A stretch of DNA of 64,000 bases, from the NCBI GenBank assembly GCA_051883695.1, contig JBJEUF010000008.1, positions 1-64,000 of the forward strand. The letters run 5' to 3'. A model generated the notes under the pieces. The model saw only the letters and a list, made by a program, of their open reading frames with translations. It was not told where the DNA came from and ran no database searches. Both the position numbers and the translations under genes were made by a program. How positions within the stretch are numbered: position 1 is the first letter of the stretch; every line of letters begins with the position of its first letter. Below are positions 8,109 to 15,906 of the stretch, piece after piece. The stretch comes from UBA11524 sp051883695 (GTDB taxonomy: Bacteria; Bacillota; Clostridia; Christensenellales; Aristaeellaceae).

Positions 8109-8309
8109 TATACTGGATCCAGCAGAGTCGGCATACTACAGAACCCGAGGAGGTGAGTGGCGGGGCTGCATAGCGGCAAACCCCGCATTTCTATATGGAG
8201 TCGGCTGTCCGTTAAGGCATCAATGAATGGCGCAAAACCGTAGCCCGTAAACTTATCTCTTCCGACGTTGACTCGATTTCGCCGGACAGCCAGTCCCTGC
8301 CGACTCTGC
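8109..8309 (+). ncRNA. Candidate IS110 bridge RNA with its -10 element
   Basis: TATACT (8109-8114) is followed 7-8 nt later by GCAGAGTCGGCA (8122-8133), which pairs perfectly over 12 bp with TGCCGACTCTGC (8298-8309). Inside are GCGGGG/CCCCGC (8160-8165 and 8181-8186, 15-nt loop) and GGCTGTCCG/CGGACAGCC (8203-8211 and 8283-8291), the latter enclosing a 71-nt loop. The roughly 188-nt size, the position in the left end upstream of the transposase and the large internal loops match IS110 bridge RNAs. I see no good -35, consistent with a promoter completed only at the circular junction. Which loops guide target and donor was not resolved. Confidence 0.7.
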
Positions 8310-8331
8310 AATCTCTTACAGGAGGGACGCC

Positions 8332-9591
8332 ATGTTCAAAATCTTCCGTAAAAACTGCTGTGGGCTGGATGTCCACAAAACCTGGATCTATGCCTGTGTC
8401 GGCATTACCGATGCAAACTCCCGTACCGAGTACTTTCAGGCTCGCTTCTCGTCCTTCTCCAAAGGCTTGCAGGAGCTGGCTCTCTGGCTTGACAAGTATC
8501 ACTGTAAGGAAGTCTGCATGGAATCTGCCGGCAGATTCTGGATTCCTGTCTTCAACGTCCTCGAAAAAACCTGTCTTGTAACGCTTGCACACCCCAAGTA
8601 TACCAAGCCGCAGAAGGGCAACAAAACTGACCGGAAGGACGCAAAGTGGATTTGCGACCTGTTCATGTGCGACATGATCAAGCCGTCCTTTATCCCGCCG
8701 CCAGCTATTCGCCATCTGCGCGATCTCGTCCGCTACCGCGTGAAGCTGACGAATATGCTGACCGGCGAGAAGAACCGTGCCCAGAATTGCCTCACCGTGT
8801 CCAACCTGAAGTTGGACGATGTGTTCTCAGATGTCTTTGGCAAATCGGCTCGTTCCATTACCGAATACATCCTCGCACATCCCGGTGAGCATTTCGATGT
8901 TGCACAGTTCGTGGACAGACGCTGCAGAGCTCCGCTTTCTGAGATTCAGGCCGCTGTAGACGGCGCTGTTTCTCCCGAACAGGCTGTGAAGCTGCGCCAA
9001 TGCCTTGACCATATCGATCAGCTTCAACAGCACCGGCAACGGCTGGAGCACGAAATCCTTCGCATCTGCGAACCTTTCTCTGATGTGCTTCAGCTTCTGC
9101 GCACCGTTCCCGGTTTCAGCAATGATCCCATGACGGCAATCTCTGTCCTTTCGGAGATTGGCGGCGACATGTCCGTATTTCCAACAGCCAAGAACCTTTG
9201 TTCATGGGCTGGCTGCTGTCCAAGAAATGACCAGAGTGGCGGAAAAGTCAAATCCACACGCATTTCCCGTGCAGGTTCTTTTCTCAAGCCCCTTTTAGTT
9301 CAGGTAGCCAATGCGCTCATCCATTCCTCAAAGCATCCCGAATTCACTGAGCGCTACCGCCGCATCAAGGCGCGTCGTGGCCACAAGAAAGCCATTATCG
9401 CTGTGTGCAAGATGCTCCTGACCGCTATCTGGAACATCCTCTCCAAGCTTGTGCCGTATACACCTATTGGTTTTCTTGCTACGCCGCATACTGCGGCATC
9501 ATCCAGAACATTGACCATTTCCCAGGCTCTTTCGCTCCTGCGCCATCGAGGCTTTGTTCTTATAGATGATCCTGTACCTCCCACACCTTAA
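8332..9591 (+). CDS. IS110-family transposase (DEDD recombinase)
   Basis: A 419-residue recombinase. The N-terminal RuvC-like half has D13 (GLDVHK), E64 (CMESAG), D100 and D103 (TDRKDAKW), the DEDD set. A coiled-coil stretch at about 215-245 links to the C-terminal Tnp domain, with TVPGF (258-262) and the conserved serine S302 in QSGGKVKSTRISRAG. IS110 enzymes act with a structured bridge RNA that pairs with target and donor DNA. GGAGGG lies 7 nt before the ATG. The frame is intact and all key residues are present, so it could be active. It points opposite to all its neighbours. Confidence 0.95.
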   Translation: MFKIFRKNCCGLDVHKTWIYACVGITDANSRTEYFQARFSSFSKGLQELALWLDKYHCKEVCMESAGRFWIPVFNVLEKTCLVTLAHPKYTKPQKGNKTDRKDAKWICDLFMCDMIKPSFIPPPAIRHLRDLVRYRVKLTNMLTGEKNRAQNCLTVSNLKLDDVFSDVFGKSARSITEYILAHPGEHFDVAQFVDRRCRAPLSEIQAAVDGAVSPEQAVKLRQCLDHIDQLQQHRQRLEHEILRICEPFSDVLQLLRTVPGFSNDPMTAISVLSEIGGDMSVFPTAKNLCSWAGCCPRNDQSGGKVKSTRISRAGSFLKPLLVQVANALIHSSKHPEFTERYRRIKARRGHKKAIIAVCKMLLTAIWNILSKLVPYTPIGFLATPHTAASSRTLTISQALSLLRHRGFVLIDDPVPPTP

Positions 9592-9671
9592 GCTCTGATC
9601 CCATTCTTTCGCCGTTACCAGACGGCTTATTTCCTATGCCGTATTTTGGCTTTGAAGCTCACACTGTTGTT

Positions 9672-9908
9672 TCAAACTTCAACCTCCAGAGGGACTTCCT
9701 CCTCCGTGCCGTCCGCAGCCCTGCGCAGCACCGTCAGCTTCTGCTGGGCGCTTTGCAGCTCCTGTTCCAGCGCTGAGAGCGCCTTCATGCCCTCCTCGTA
9801 CTGACGGAGCGCATCCTCCAGCGGCAACGCGCCGCCTTCCATGTCCCCGATCAGCGCTTCCATCTGAGCCAGCCGCTCCTCAAAGGTCAGCTTCTTCTTT
9901 GCCGCCAT
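9672..9908 (-). CDS. xseB: Exodeoxyribonuclease VII small subunit
   Basis: The 78-residue small subunit binds XseA to form exonuclease VII, which degrades single-stranded DNA to oligonucleotides. FEERLAQMEALIGDMEGGALPLEDALRQYEEGMKAL is the family core and is helical. AAGGAGG stands 6 nt before the ATG, and the start overlaps the 3' end of xseA by 29 nt, indicating translational coupling. The stop codon lies at the edge of the IS110 insertion, so the last few residues could have been altered by it. Confidence 0.93.
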   Translation of the reverse strand: MAAKKKLTFEERLAQMEALIGDMEGGALPLEDALRQYEEGMKALSALEQELQSAQQKLTVLRRAADGTEEEVPLEVEV

Positions 9909-11166
9909 GGTTTTCCTCCTTCACAACCCGGACGCTGCCGTCATGGAAGCGCAGGGTCATCTGCTGCAGTTCCTTCGCCCGCATCGCGCCGGTGACGACT
10001 CTATCGCCGTCCATGACCAGCGCGTAGCCGCGTTCCAGGACTGCCGTCGGATTCAGGGCCATCAGGCGCGCCCGTGCGCCATGGATGCGCTCCCGACGGC
10101 TGTTCAGCTGCCTGTCCAGCGCCGCATCCAGCCGCACGCCCGCCATCGCCATACGCTGTGCAAGGGGCGGCAGGATCGCATCGGCAGCGGCCATCAGGCG
10201 CATCCGCTGGGCCTGCGCACGGCTGCTGAGCGCATGAAGGCGCTGCTCGGGGCCGCAGTGTTCGATGCGGCGCTGCAGCGTCACCAGGGTCAGGCGGCGC
10301 TCCCGCAGAAGCCCTTGCATCGCATCCGTCATGTGCTGCTGCATCCCGCGCAATCCGGCGATGATCTCCCGCCGATCCGGCACCGCCATTTCCGCCGCAT
10401 TGGAGGGCGTGGATGCCCGCGCGTCCGCCACGAAATCCGCGATGGTCGTATCCGTCTCATGCCCCACGGCGCTGATGACGGGCACCGGGCTCTCCGCGAT
10501 GGCCCGCGCGACGATCTCCTCATTGAAGGCCCAGAGATCCTCCATGGAGCCGCCGCCGCGCCCGGTGATGATCACATCCACCTGCGGCAGCTCTCCCGCA
10601 TGGCGGATCGCCGCGGCGATCTCCTCCGCCGCGCCCGCGCCCTGCACCTGCACGGGCAGCAGCACCAGCGGCACGCCGGGATCGCGCCCGGCGGACACGC
10701 GGCGGATATCGTGCAGCACCGCGCCCGTCGGCGACGTCACCACGGCGATCTTGCGCGGACGCCACGGCAGCGGCTGCTTCCGGGCCGCATCAAAGAGGCC
10801 CTCCGCCTGCAGCCTCCGCTTGAGCGCCTCAAACTGCTGATACAGCGTGCCCACGCCGTCCGGGCGCATGTTCTCGCAGTAAATCTGATAGGCGCCGCTC
10901 TCCGCATACAGGCTGACCTGCCCGGACACGATGACGCTCATGCCGTCCATCGGGCGGATGGACTGGCGCATGGCGTTCTGCCGGAACATCACCGCGCTGA
11001 TGCGGCATCGGTCATCCTTGAGGGTGAAGTACCAGTGGCCCGAGGAATGCCGCTTGAAGTTGCTGATCTCCCCGCGAAGGCGCACGCTCCGGAGCGTCGG
11101 ATCAGCCGCCAGCGTCCGCCGGACATACTCGTTGAGGTCGCTGACCTCAATGATCCACTCAGGCAT
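9880..11166 (-). CDS. xseA: Exodeoxyribonuclease VII large subunit
   Basis: The catalytic subunit of exonuclease VII (428 residues). It has an N-terminal OB fold (SDLNEYVRRTL, LRGEISNFKRHSSGHWYFTLKD), then the catalytic domain with VVTSPTGAVLHDI, the glycine-rich ITGRGGGSMEDLWAFNEE and SAVGHETDTTIADFVADARASTPSNAAE, then a long helical region. It overlaps folD by 8 nt and xseB by 29 nt, so the three are one operon. Length and motifs are normal. Confidence 0.96.
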   Translation of the reverse strand: MPEWIIEVSDLNEYVRRTLAADPTLRSVRLRGEISNFKRHSSGHWYFTLKDDRCRISAVMFRQNAMRQSIRPMDGMSVIVSGQVSLYAESGAYQIYCENMRPDGVGTLYQQFEALKRRLQAEGLFDAARKQPLPWRPRKIAVVTSPTGAVLHDIRRVSAGRDPGVPLVLLPVQVQGAGAAEEIAAAIRHAGELPQVDVIITGRGGGSMEDLWAFNEEIVARAIAESPVPVISAVGHETDTTIADFVADARASTPSNAAEMAVPDRREIIAGLRGMQQHMTDAMQGLLRERRLTLVTLQRRIEHCGPEQRLHALSSRAQAQRMRLMAAADAILPPLAQRMAMAGVRLDAALDRQLNSRRERIHGARARLMALNPTAVLERGYALVMDGDRVVTGAMRAKELQQMTLRFHDGSVRVVKEENHGGKEEADL

Positions 11167-12013
11167 GGAGCAGCCTTTCCGCCGCCTCGACGGTGTTCTC
11201 CAGCAGCATCGTGATGGTCATGCGGCCCACACCGCCGGGCACGGGGGTGATCCAGCCCGCGACCTCCTTCACGCTCTCAAAGTCCACATCGCCCACGACC
11301 TTGCCGTTTTCAAGGCGGTTGATGCCCACGTCGATGACGATGGCGCCGGGCTTGACCATATCCGCCGTGATGAGTTGCGCCTTGCCCACCGCCGCGACCA
11401 GCACATCCGCCCGGCGGGTATGGGCCGAAAGATCAGCCGTGCGGCTGTGGCACACGGTCACGGTGCAGTTCTGCTGCAGGAGCAGCATCGCCATAGGCTT
11501 GCCCACGATGTTGGAGCGGCCCACCACCACCGCTTCCTTGCCGGACAGGTTCACGCCCGTGCGGCGGATCATTTCCAGCGCGCCCTTGGGCGTACAGGCC
11601 ACCACGCCGTCCAGACCGTTCATCAGCCTGCCCGCGTTCTGGATGTGGAAGCCGTCCACGTCCTTTTCCGGCGCGATCACCGCCAGCGCAGATGCCTCGT
11701 TCAGATGCTTGGGCAGCGGCAGCTGCACGAGAATGCCATGGATGCTCCCGTCCGCGTTCAGCGCACGAATCTGACCCTCCAGCGCCTCCTGCGTGGTACA
11801 TTCGGGCATACGGACCGTCACGGAATGGATGCCGACCTGTTCGCAGCCCTTTTCCTTGTTGCGGACATAAATCTGGCTCGCCGGGTCCTCGCCCACGAGG
11901 ATCACCGCAAGGCCGGGATGAATGCCGTTTTCCTTCAATAAAGCAACGCGTTGCGCGACACGGACGCGCAGTTCGTCGGACATCAGCTTGCCGTCCAGCA
12001 GCTGTGCGGACAT
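11159..12013 (-). CDS. folD: Bifunctional methylenetetrahydrofolate dehydrogenase/cyclohydrolase
   Basis: FolD interconverts 5,10-methylene- and 10-formyl-tetrahydrofolate for one-carbon supply. The 284-residue protein carries LVGEDPASQIYVRNKEKGCEQVG (with the YxxxK catalytic pair), VQLPLPKH, the KDVDGFH motif and the nucleotide-binding VVVGRSNIVGKPMAMLLL, ending TPVPGGVGRMT. GAGGAGG precedes two tandem ATGs; the second (12013) has the better 7-nt spacing. It lies between a GNAT gene and xseA, a common Clostridia order. Confidence 0.95.
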   Translation of the reverse strand: MSAQLLDGKLMSDELRVRVAQRVALLKENGIHPGLAVILVGEDPASQIYVRNKEKGCEQVGIHSVTVRMPECTTQEALEGQIRALNADGSIHGILVQLPLPKHLNEASALAVIAPEKDVDGFHIQNAGRLMNGLDGVVACTPKGALEMIRRTGVNLSGKEAVVVGRSNIVGKPMAMLLLQQNCTVTVCHSRTADLSAHTRRADVLVAAVGKAQLITADMVKPGAIVIDVGINRLENGKVVGDVDFESVKEVAGWITPVPGGVGRMTITMLLENTVEAAERLLHA

Positions 12014-12026
12014 CATGATTCCTCCT

Positions 12027-12476
12027 CTACCGATCATTGCCCCGGCTTGAGGCGTCCCAAGCCAGAAGCTCGCCCAGGGAAACGCGAAAGCCGATGGCTT
12101 CATACATCGCGCGGTCTGCAGGCGCACAGCCCACGGTCAATGCCCTGACGCCGCTTTCCCGCCGGGCATAGACCGCCAGCGCTCGGGCAATGCCCCGATG
12201 GCGCTCCTCCGGCAGGATGTAAAAATCCTCGAACACGCCGCTGGTGTCATAGCAGTAGGTCGAAAAGCCCAGCGTCACGGAGCACATGCCCAGCAGCCTT
12301 CCCTGCTCCTCACAGCCGAAAAAGAGGATACGCTCCGCCGCCACCGCGTCCCGCAGGCGCACAAGGGCAGCAGCATCCGGCGCTTCCTCGCCGATGGCCT
12401 GCTTGTAGCGCAGATGCAGCGCCGTCAGCGCGGGCATATCCGCCGCAGTCAGCCGACGGCAGGTATACGCGCTCAT
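12027..12476 (-). CDS. GNAT-family N-acetyltransferase
   Basis: A 149-residue single-domain acetyltransferase. The acetyl-CoA loop is visible as LPEERHRGIARALAVYARRE (RxxGxA), preceded by the strand SGVFEDFYI and followed by the motif-B helix APADRAMYEAIGFR. The substrate is unknown. It overlaps the TsaD-like gene by 4 nt (ATGA) and precedes folD by 13 bp, so it belongs to the same operon. Confidence 0.85.
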   Translation of the reverse strand: MSAYTCRRLTAADMPALTALHLRYKQAIGEEAPDAAALVRLRDAVAAERILFFGCEEQGRLLGMCSVTLGFSTYCYDTSGVFEDFYILPEERHRGIARALAVYARRESGVRALTVGCAPADRAMYEAIGFRVSLGELLAWDASSRGNDR

Positions 12477-13429
12477 TCGTGACCCTCCCGCAGCCTCCGC
12501 GCCCCGATGAGCGCTACACCCACCGCGTTGTCTCCGGAATACTCCGGCCTGCCGAAGCAGACGCGCAGCGTTTTGTCCCGCTTGTAAATGCGCTCTCTCA
12601 CCATCTCCCGGAAGAGCGCCGAGGACGCCACGCCGCCCGCCAGCAGGGCTTGGTCAATGCCCGTCTTTTCCGCGCCCGCACAGACCATCCGCGCCACCGT
12701 GCGTGCCAGCAGATCGTACACCTCGCGGGCGATGTCCTCCCGCGGCAGCGTCTCCTGCCGGATCCACCGCTGCACCTGCGTCTCCGCGCCGGAGAGGTGG
12801 CAGGACATGCCGCCGTTTCTGGTGGTCATGGGGAGCCGCGCCTCGCTGTGCCCCCGCACCGCCAGCTTCTCCAGATGCGGCCCCGCCGGAAACGGCAGTC
12901 CCAGCGCCACGCCCGTGCGGTCCACCACCTGACCCGCGTGCAGGTCCAGCGTACCGCCCAGCAGCGTCAGCTCGTCCCCCACAAGGGAGAGCATCTCCGT
13001 CGTGCCGCCGGACAGGTGCACCGCCAGCAGATCGCCCTCGCGGATACCGCTGTCCACCTTCGCGGCGGCGATGTGGCCCCTTTGGTGCGTCGTAGCAAAA
13101 CAGGGAACGCCGAGCATCGCAGCCAGTCCGCGAGCCTGGGCGTCCCCTGCGTGGAACACGGGCATGTAGGAATCCGCATCGTCACGGGGTGTACGGGAAA
13201 CGCACACGGCGGCAATCCGGCTGTCGCGCACGAAGGGCGCCAGCTCCTCAAAGCGCTCCGGGAGCTGGCGCACATGGACAAAGACGGCCTCGGACTGGCG
13301 CAAGCCGCGCTCCCCCTGCGGGACGGGCAGCAGCTTGCGGCAGCTGGCCAGCACCTCGCCCTCCACTGTCACAGCCGCGACGGAGGTGGTGTAGCAGCTG
13401 GTATCGACGCCGATGACGACGCGCTTCAC
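12473..13429 (-). CDS. TsaD/Kae1-like paralogue (peptidase M22 family)
   Basis: A 318-residue protein of the ASKHA-fold TsaD/Kae1 family. It starts RVVIGVDTSCYTTS, keeps the metal-ligand pair in THQRGHIAAA (about residues 114-118), has LLAVHLSGGTTEML and the C-terminal LLAGGVASSALFREMV with FGRPEYSGDNAVGVAL. It is shorter and more divergent than true TsaD (tRNA t6A synthesis). Its place beside nusB and xseA matches a Clostridia-specific paralogue of unknown role. The start is GTG with GGAGG 7 nt upstream, overlapping the nusB stop by 4 nt. Confidence 0.82.
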   Translation of the reverse strand: MKRVVIGVDTSCYTTSVAAVTVEGEVLASCRKLLPVPQGERGLRQSEAVFVHVRQLPERFEELAPFVRDSRIAAVCVSRTPRDDADSYMPVFHAGDAQARGLAAMLGVPCFATTHQRGHIAAAKVDSGIREGDLLAVHLSGGTTEMLSLVGDELTLLGGTLDLHAGQVVDRTGVALGLPFPAGPHLEKLAVRGHSEARLPMTTRNGGMSCHLSGAETQVQRWIRQETLPREDIAREVYDLLARTVARMVCAGAEKTGIDQALLAGGVASSALFREMVRERIYKRDKTLRVCFGRPEYSGDNAVGVALIGARRLREGHE

Positions 13430-13875
13430 TGCGCCGCCTCCCTCTTGCGGAGGATCGTGCCGAGAACCCCGTTGACGAAACGGCCGCTGGTCGGCTCGGA
13501 ATAGCGGGTGGCAAGGTTGACCGCCTCATTGATCGCCACGCTGCCGGGCACGTCCTCCTCATGGAGGATCTCCCATGCCGCCAGTCGCAGAATGGTCAGA
13601 TCGACCTTGGGCATCCGGCGGATGTTCCAGCGCGGACTGGCAGCCTGAATCTCCTCATCCAGCTCATCCAGATGGCTCAGCACACCGTCCAGCACCCGGG
13701 CGATGTAGGCCTTGTCGGATTTGCTGGGCTCATTGTCAGCGATCTCCACTCCGGGGATTCCCTCATGGCGCAGCGCCTCATAGACCATCGCCAGCGTCTC
13801 CTCGCCGCCTTCACCGCCAGCCAGGTTTTCAAAGATCATCTGCATCACAGCCGCGCGCGCAGTCGTTCGGGCCAT
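13426..13875 (-). CDS. nusB: Transcription antitermination factor NusB
   Basis: NusB binds boxA RNA with NusE (S10) to form rRNA antitermination complexes. The 149-residue all-helical protein has the N-terminal TARAAVMQMIFENLAG and the conserved C-terminal RMPKVDLTILRLAAWEIL, VAINEAVNLATRYSE and RFVNGVLGTI. AGGAGA stands 8 nt before the ATG. The asp23-amaP-nusB order upstream is typical of Clostridia. Confidence 0.95.
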   Translation of the reverse strand: MARTTARAAVMQMIFENLAGGEGGEETLAMVYEALRHEGIPGVEIADNEPSKSDKAYIARVLDGVLSHLDELDEEIQAASPRWNIRRMPKVDLTILRLAAWEILHEEDVPGSVAINEAVNLATRYSEPTSGRFVNGVLGTILRKREAAQ

Positions 13876-13920
13876 ATTCTGTATCTCCTATCCCATCCTG
13901 CCGGGATGTGCCCGGCCTTC

Positions 13921-14997
13921 TTATTTCATCAGTATTCCGGCTTCAGGTTCATCGGGGTCTGCAACGGGTTCCTCCGGCTGCATCGCATCGCTGTCGTCCT
14001 CCTCGGGCCACGCTGCTTCGCTGTAGGCAGCTCCGGCATCCGCCGCTTCCATCGGGAGCGCTTCATCCGCCGCGTCTTCATCCGGGTCAGCCGTCAGCTC
14101 CGCGATTTCCTCTTCCCGCTCCGCTTCCACGGTCTTTTCCTCATCCGCCGTCTGAACATCCGCCATCAGCTCCGGCGGCACCGGCACGAACACAGGCTGC
14201 TCCTCCGCGCCAAAGATGCGCTGATGCAACGGGCGTTCGTCCTCTTCCACAGGCGGTTCAGGCATGGGCGGCAGCTCGGGCAGCACCACCGGCATCTCCA
14301 CGGGTGCCTCGGAGGCTGTCGGAGCGGCGGAGGCTGCCGGTGCAGCAGCGTGCTCTGGCTCCTCGGGCAGGGCAGCCGTCTGGGTAGCAGGCGGCGTTTC
14401 CTCCCCGGCCGGACGGGCTGCGGGAATCATCGTATCCTGCACAGCGAACGGAGAAGGCACCACATTGGTGGTGTTGTTCTCCACCATCACGCGCACCTCA
14501 TGAACATCCACGCCGGTACAGCCGGACACATACTGCTTGATCTGCTTCTGCAGCAAACCCACGGACAGCGGGATATTCACCCCCGCCACCTGATCCACAT
14601 TCAGCAGGATGACCAGTCCGTCGCGGCTCTCGCGGATGGACACCTCCGCACCGGCGATCACGTCGTGCTTGGCAATGCAGGTGCGCACCTGCTTTTCAAT
14701 CGCGCGGATCGAAATGCCGATCGCGCCGTTCTCACCCTTCTGCATGACAAAATCATTCTGCTCCGTCCTGCGGGCGGGCAGCACGCAGATCAAACCGGCG
14801 GCAGCCAGCACCAGCATGACAAGGATGATGAGCAGCTTCGCCAGAACGCCCCAGACACTGCCGGACGCGAGCAGCTGCCCTGCCATGCTGCTGAACGGAA
14901 CGCCCGCGAAGGCCTCCGCTGCGGCACACCCCGCCAGCGCCAGCAGCACAATGCTGCCCAGCGCCGTCAGAATCCTCACAAGGATGCTTTTCTTCAT
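13921..14997 (-). CDS. amaP: AmaP-like membrane anchor of Asp23 with long acidic tail
   Basis: AmaP anchors the alkaline-shock protein Asp23 at the membrane. This 358-residue protein has two N-terminal hydrophobic segments (about residues 8-30 and 46-72), then the conserved region that includes GAIGISIRAIEKQVRTCI, VNIPLSVGLLQKQIKQYVSG and VHEVRVMVEN. From about residue 190 it carries an Ala/Pro/Glu-rich, strongly acidic tail of some 170 residues, much longer than in typical AmaP (about 180-200 residues in total). The ATG at 14997 is chosen over a GTG at 15003 because AAGGAG is spaced 8 nt from it. It follows asp23 by 62 bp. Confidence 0.85.
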   Translation of the reverse strand: MKKSILVRILTALGSIVLLALAGCAAAEAFAGVPFSSMAGQLLASGSVWGVLAKLLIILVMLVLAAAGLICVLPARRTEQNDFVMQKGENGAIGISIRAIEKQVRTCIAKHDVIAGAEVSIRESRDGLVILLNVDQVAGVNIPLSVGLLQKQIKQYVSGCTGVDVHEVRVMVENNTTNVVPSPFAVQDTMIPAARPAGEETPPATQTAALPEEPEHAAAPAASAAPTASEAPVEMPVVLPELPPMPEPPVEEDERPLHQRIFGAEEQPVFVPVPPELMADVQTADEEKTVEAEREEEIAELTADPDEDAADEALPMEAADAGAAYSEAAWPEEDDSDAMQPEEPVADPDEPEAGILMK

Positions 14998-15059
14998 GGT
15001 CACGTCTCCTTTTCCGCAAGAATCCGGGCAGGCTCAAACGGGATTCCGCCTCTGCCCGA

Positions 15060-15638
15060 TTACATCATGGGAGGTTCGACCATGTCCTCTTCCGTTTCCC
15101 CGGCCTCCTGCTTCACTTCTTCGGCGGGAGTCTCCACCGGCGCAGCCTTGACCTCAGCCGCCGCTTCCGGCGCTTCATCGGCAACAGGCATCTCCTTCTG
15201 CTCGCCGTTCACCTTGCCCTGCAGCACGGCATTCTTTGCTCCGGCCAGCAATGCACTGTTCTCCTTGTCAAAGCTCACGCCCTGCACATGCACATCCACG
15301 CGCACCACATGCAGTCCCGTCATGGACTCAATGGCACGGCGGACGTTCTCCTGCGCCTCCTGCGCGGCCTTCTGGATGGGCTTGCCGTACTCGACCGTCA
15401 CATACAGATCGACGCTGGCCTCCTCCGTCCCGGTTTCGACCTTCACGCCCTTGGTCACGCCGCGGTTCTTGCCCAGCAGATTGCCGCTGGGGACATTCAC
15501 CATCCCGGCAATGCCCTCCACCTCGGACGCCGCGATCCCGGCGATGATCGCCACCACCTCGCTGGCATAGGTGATATTGCTCCCGGGCTCCAGATCATTC
15601 ACATCAACCGTCAGGGGCAGGTTTTCTTTCTTGGCCAT
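15060..15638 (-). CDS. Asp23/Gls24-family envelope stress protein
   Basis: A 192-residue Asp23/Gls24-domain protein. The family core runs from ITYASEVVAIIAGIAASEVEGIAGM through VDLYVTVEYGKPIQKAAQEAQENVRRAIESMTGL and VVRVDVHVQGV (about residues 20-120). It is followed by an acidic Glu/Ala/Pro-rich C-terminal tail ending EEDMVEPPMM. Such proteins coat the inner face of the membrane through AmaP, encoded next. GGAGGTG precedes the ATG at 15638; an in-frame upstream ATG lacks a binding site. It is the first gene behind a strong promoter. Confidence 0.9.
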   Translation of the reverse strand: MAKKENLPLTVDVNDLEPGSNITYASEVVAIIAGIAASEVEGIAGMVNVPSGNLLGKNRGVTKGVKVETGTEEASVDLYVTVEYGKPIQKAAQEAQENVRRAIESMTGLHVVRVDVHVQGVSFDKENSALLAGAKNAVLQGKVNGEQKEMPVADEAPEAAAEVKAAPVETPAEEVKQEAGETEEDMVEPPMM

Positions 15639-15731
15639 ACAGATTGCACCTCCTGAATGGAAAAAGCGGCTCTTTGCCACAACTTGGAACCATGGTCACA
15701 CAAGGCAGGCCATTACAGACCGCTTCACTGT

Positions 15732-15760
15732 ATTATAGCATAGAATGTGCCGCTTGGCAA
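15732..15760 (-). promoter_or_regulatory. sigmaA promoter of the asp23-amaP-nusB operon
   Basis: Read leftward, TTGCCA (15755-15760) and a perfect TATAAT (15732-15737) are separated by 17 bp. The predicted start gives a leader of about 85 nt before asp23. Since the following genes overlap or nearly touch, this promoter probably drives the run as far as xseB, and before the IS insertion also ispA and beyond. Confidence 0.85.
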
Positions 15761-15764
15761 GTTT

Positions 15765-15906
15765 TCACGCATCGAATTCCTCGCGCAGCATGGCGTAGGA
15801 ATAGGTATCCTGCCACATGGGATTCCCATCGCCGTCCCTGAAGAACCAGTTGTTCTTTTTGTGATGGAAAAGGCAGCCGACCGGGCTGCCCCTGCGCCAG
15901 TTTTTC
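15765..15906 (-). pseudogene. Start-less open frame after mutS2 (remnant or frameshift product)
   Basis: The frame -1 to the end of mutS2 stays open for about 47 codons past the mutS2 stop. It reads like a real small protein (WRRGSPVGCLFHHKK, NNWFFRDGDGNPMWQDTYS, YAMLREEFDA) with GC-rich third positions. No ATG, GTG or TTG with a binding site begins it. It could be a decayed gene, a small protein made by frameshifting at the mutS2 end, or chance. I do not recognise it. Confidence 0.3.

Larger units (their letters stand above)
8047..9671 (+). mobile_element. IS110-family insertion sequence (outer limits)
   Basis: The element holds one long DEDD transposase gene preceded by about 220-280 bp of non-coding left end and followed by at most 80 bp of right end. 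It is visibly less GC-rich than the flanks and sits in the opposite orientation inside the leftward xseB/ispA junction. IS110 elements lack terminal inverted repeats, so the exact ends cannot be read; the left end lies between 8047 and 8109 and the right end between 9592 and 9671. A small hairpin GCCGT-N6-ACGGC lies just after the transposase gene. Confidence 0.85.
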
